Shown piece after piece: positions 62,178 to 64,000 of a stretch of 64,000 bases of DNA. Position 1 is the first letter of the stretch; every line of letters starts with the position of its first letter. The notes beneath the pieces were generated by a model. That model had not been told where the DNA came from. It made no database searches and saw only the letters and a program-made list of their open reading frames with translations. The stretch is from Algoriphagus aquimarinus (lineage in GTDB: Bacteria; Bacteroidota; Bacteroidia; Cytophagales; Cyclobacteriaceae). The translations under genes were made by a program, and so were the position numbers. Location of the stretch: contig NZ_FOKK01000010.1 of the NCBI RefSeq assembly GCF_900112005.1, positions 62,001 to 126,000 of the forward strand. The letters are read 5' to 3'.

Positions 62178-63623
62178 TTATTTGCCAACGACCTTAATCA
62201 ACATTCCCTTGTTCAATTGATCGTTCAAATGCATACCATTGAGAAGGGAGAGTTCTTCGAATCGCTCACTTGGCATACCAAAATGTTGAAATGCTGCTTG
62301 TAAACTCATCTGATTCGGAACAGTTTTGATTTTAATAATCTCGGGTTTACGATTAAGTTTTTCTGAATCACGTAATTCCTGAAAATCACGGATAGTACTT
62401 AAGAAAAGAGACTGATAGGAGTTAAACTTTGCGAGATCTGTAATCCCCATCAAGCTATATATATTCCCTTCAAACTGGATCAGAGATGACAGGACACGAA
62501 TTGTACCTTGCTCCTGAACCTGATCGGCAACCATCACCAAAGCAGGAAGTCTATTTATAGTTTCTTTCTTAGACTCCACTATAGTCAACTTGTATTTTTC
62601 CAGAACTGCATTTGCTGCTTCTTCCAATGTTGCCCCTGGTGCCAAAGTGAGCATCATGATAGCATCTCCTGCCTTTGGTGCCATTTGAAACTGTTGAGGC
62701 GTATTTTGATGCCCCCAAGCTGAAGGAATAGGAAATTGGATCTTAAGCACCGGATGATAAAATGTGCTGTTCTCTACAAATCCTTGCTTTGGATCTTCAC
62801 CTACTATCAAGCCGTCAATTTTTCTCAGATAACTATCTCGATTTACTTCGAATTCAGTCATTTTAGATTTTTGCTGCCAATCTAACGCTAAGTTTTCCAC
62901 CGTAGCATTCCTTTCTTCGGGCGAAGGGTGAGTGGAGAGAAAAGGAGGGACTTCATCTCCTCCAGTATTTCCTTGCTGTCTTTCGAGCGTCTCGAAAAAT
63001 CCAGCCATCTCAGTGGCATCATACCCGATTTGGGAAGAATATTCCACACCTAACTTATCAGATTGACGTTCTGCATCCCGTCCAAACTTCAATAATGCCA
63101 ATTGCATTCCTTGGGACAACGGGTCTACAAACTGTCCCAATTCAGGAACTAAGATGATACCTGCCAAGAGTCCTATTTGACCGAATAGCTGATTCCTTTG
63201 CTGAATCACTGAGTGCCTAGCCGTAACGTGCCCAATCTCATGACCTAAGACTCCGGCAAACTCTGCTTCATTATTAAAGTGAGCCATAATACCCCGGGTA
63301 AAATACACAAAGCCACCTGGCACTGCAAAGGCGTTAATGACTGGTGAATCCACGATTTTGAACTCATAGGCTAATTTTGGCCGGTGTGATATTGCCGCCA
63401 TTTCGTTTCCCTTAGCGGTGATAAACTCCTGAAGTTGTGCATCTTCATAGAGACCAAAAAAGGCGACGATTTCAGGATCTGACTGCTGCCCCATGGCAAT
63501 TTCTTGAGCTTCAGACATCAAAACAATCTGCTTTTTTCCTGTGACAGGATTGATTGCACATGAGCTTATACTTAAGAGAATAACGACTGAACAAAGGCTA
63601 AGGTAATTATTGAAAGTTCTCAT
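62178..63623 (-). CDS. M48 family metalloprotease, lipoprotein with LysM-like end
   Basis: A 481-aa exported protease. Lipoprotein signal with lipobox SISSC (Cys about residue 22) followed by the family's NPVTGKKQIVLMSE. The zinc site is LGHEIGHVTARHS and the third ligand lies in ERQSDKLGVEYSSQIGYD. The C-terminal 50 residues (MSLQAAFQHFGMPSERFEEL, then GMLIKVVG) resemble a LysM module. Related BepA/LoiP proteases take part in outer-membrane protein quality control. Confidence 0.93.
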   Translation of the reverse strand: MRTFNNYLSLCSVVILLSISSCAINPVTGKKQIVLMSEAQEIAMGQQSDPEIVAFFGLYEDAQLQEFITAKGNEMAAISHRPKLAYEFKIVDSPVINAFAVPGGFVYFTRGIMAHFNNEAEFAGVLGHEIGHVTARHSVIQQRNQLFGQIGLLAGIILVPELGQFVDPLSQGMQLALLKFGRDAERQSDKLGVEYSSQIGYDATEMAGFFETLERQQGNTGGDEVPPFLSTHPSPEERNATVENLALDWQQKSKMTEFEVNRDSYLRKIDGLIVGEDPKQGFVENSTFYHPVLKIQFPIPSAWGHQNTPQQFQMAPKAGDAIMMLTLAPGATLEEAANAVLEKYKLTIVESKKETINRLPALVMVADQVQEQGTIRVLSSLIQFEGNIYSLMGITDLAKFNSYQSLFLSTIRDFQELRDSEKLNRKPEIIKIKTVPNQMSLQAAFQHFGMPSERFEELSLLNGMHLNDQLNKGMLIKVVGK

Positions 63624-63963
63624 AGGATGATACGTTTGGCGGCTATATGTTAATGAGATATGGAAAATTTCATTCCAATTTATTTTGTAAAGGAAAATTG
63701 TCTTTAGATACGGGGAATTAATGCATGCTTTTTAAAAAATCAACTGTACAGTTAAGGTGAGAAGTTATATACTATTTTCTTTTAAGAGTCACTCAGGGAG
63801 ATATTAAAAACAACACGTTCTAGCATTTACGAAACGTAATTGGAGTCACTCGCAGTGACAAAAGCAATCTTATTTCCTTTACATTTTTTTATCCCTTTTT
63901 GGCTAATCTCTCTGCGACTCTCCGCGTCAAACTATGTGCACACCGAAGTTAAAAAGTAAGCAC
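63624..63963. other. Intergenic region with small repeats
   Basis: No gene seen. A perfect hairpin GTCACTCGCAGTGAC lies at about 63845-63859. A stretch CTCTCTGCGACTCTCCGCGT (63910-63929) belongs to the same type of low-complexity repeat as near 2100 and 2990. Confidence 0.45.
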
Positions 63964-63991
63964 AAAAAAAACCGAGCCTCTCAGCCCGGTT
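63964..63991 (-). terminator. Terminator, repeated family copy 3
   Basis: Same stem (AACCGAGC / GCCCGGTT) with an eight-A run on its left, oriented for a minus-strand gene whose stop codon must lie just beyond the window. Confidence 0.8.
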
Positions 63992-64000
63992 TTTACTTTT

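Noticed and set aside
1..64000. CRISPR array or cas genes
   Set aside because: No evenly spaced direct repeats and no Cas-like proteins were seen.

Overview
The window looks like chromosomal DNA of a Bacteroidota bacterium, most likely order Cytophagales and near Algoriphagus/Cyclobacteriaceae (inference). Visible support: promoters of the Bacteroidota type (TTTG, about 19 nt, TAnnTTTG) upstream of several genes; a Kdo lipopolysaccharide module; PorV-like and DUF6089-like outer-membrane proteins; the IPExxxVDY family gene beside pyruvate kinase; YcbB-type L,D-transpeptidases; and frequent TTG starts. No rRNA, tRNA, CRISPR array, transposase or recombinase gene was seen.

Layout. 0-4.2 kb: edge-truncated SDR enzyme, small lipoprotein, higBA toxin-antitoxin pair, small membrane protein followed by an attC-like hairpin, then a PTPS-folE pterin operon. 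4.4-11.6 kb: cell-envelope block with a YkuD-type L,D-transpeptidase convergent with two tandem YcbB-type paralogues, then kdsA, kdsC and a GNAT-nitrilase fusion in one overlapping operon. 11.8-16.4 kb: MscS channel, outer-membrane protein, universal stress protein, acetyltransferase, secreted RidA-like protein, HPP membrane protein. 16.4-23.2 kb: accessory region (below). 23.6-34.2 kb: AhpD-like gene with its TetR regulator and matching operators, GH92 mannosidase, GDPD, M1 peptidase, penicillin-acylase family protein, aldo/keto reductase. 34.4-47.8 kb: core metabolism (pfkA, miaA, response regulators, MBL hydrolase, NFACT protein, pyk, acpP-fabF-rnc-nadE-lgt). 47.8-64 kb: outer-membrane and peptidase genes (yidD, BamA-like, PorV-like, HhH-barrel protein, DUF5117-type protease, M3 peptidase), AI-2E permease, TPR lipoprotein, hybrid histidine kinase, M48 protease.

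The most unusual part is 16.4-23.2 kb. Three minus-strand genes are each bounded by recombination-like G|TT junctions and each followed by an imperfect inverted repeat resembling an integron attC site. In each unit the first bases complement the start of its own attC-like site, as expected of integron gene cassettes, yet no integrase lies in the window. The units sit in two slots with matching borders: a roughly 240-bp repeat upstream of ssb on one side and a roughly 120-bp repeat on the other. The cargo differs: slot 1 holds a 710-aa protein with a PD-(D/E)xK nuclease-like motif, slot 2 holds two small unknown proteins. The ssb gene is therefore duplicated; copy 1 is intact, copy 2 is broken at codon 6 by a 110-bp insertion. 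Gene functions are assigned from motifs read by eye; no database search was run.
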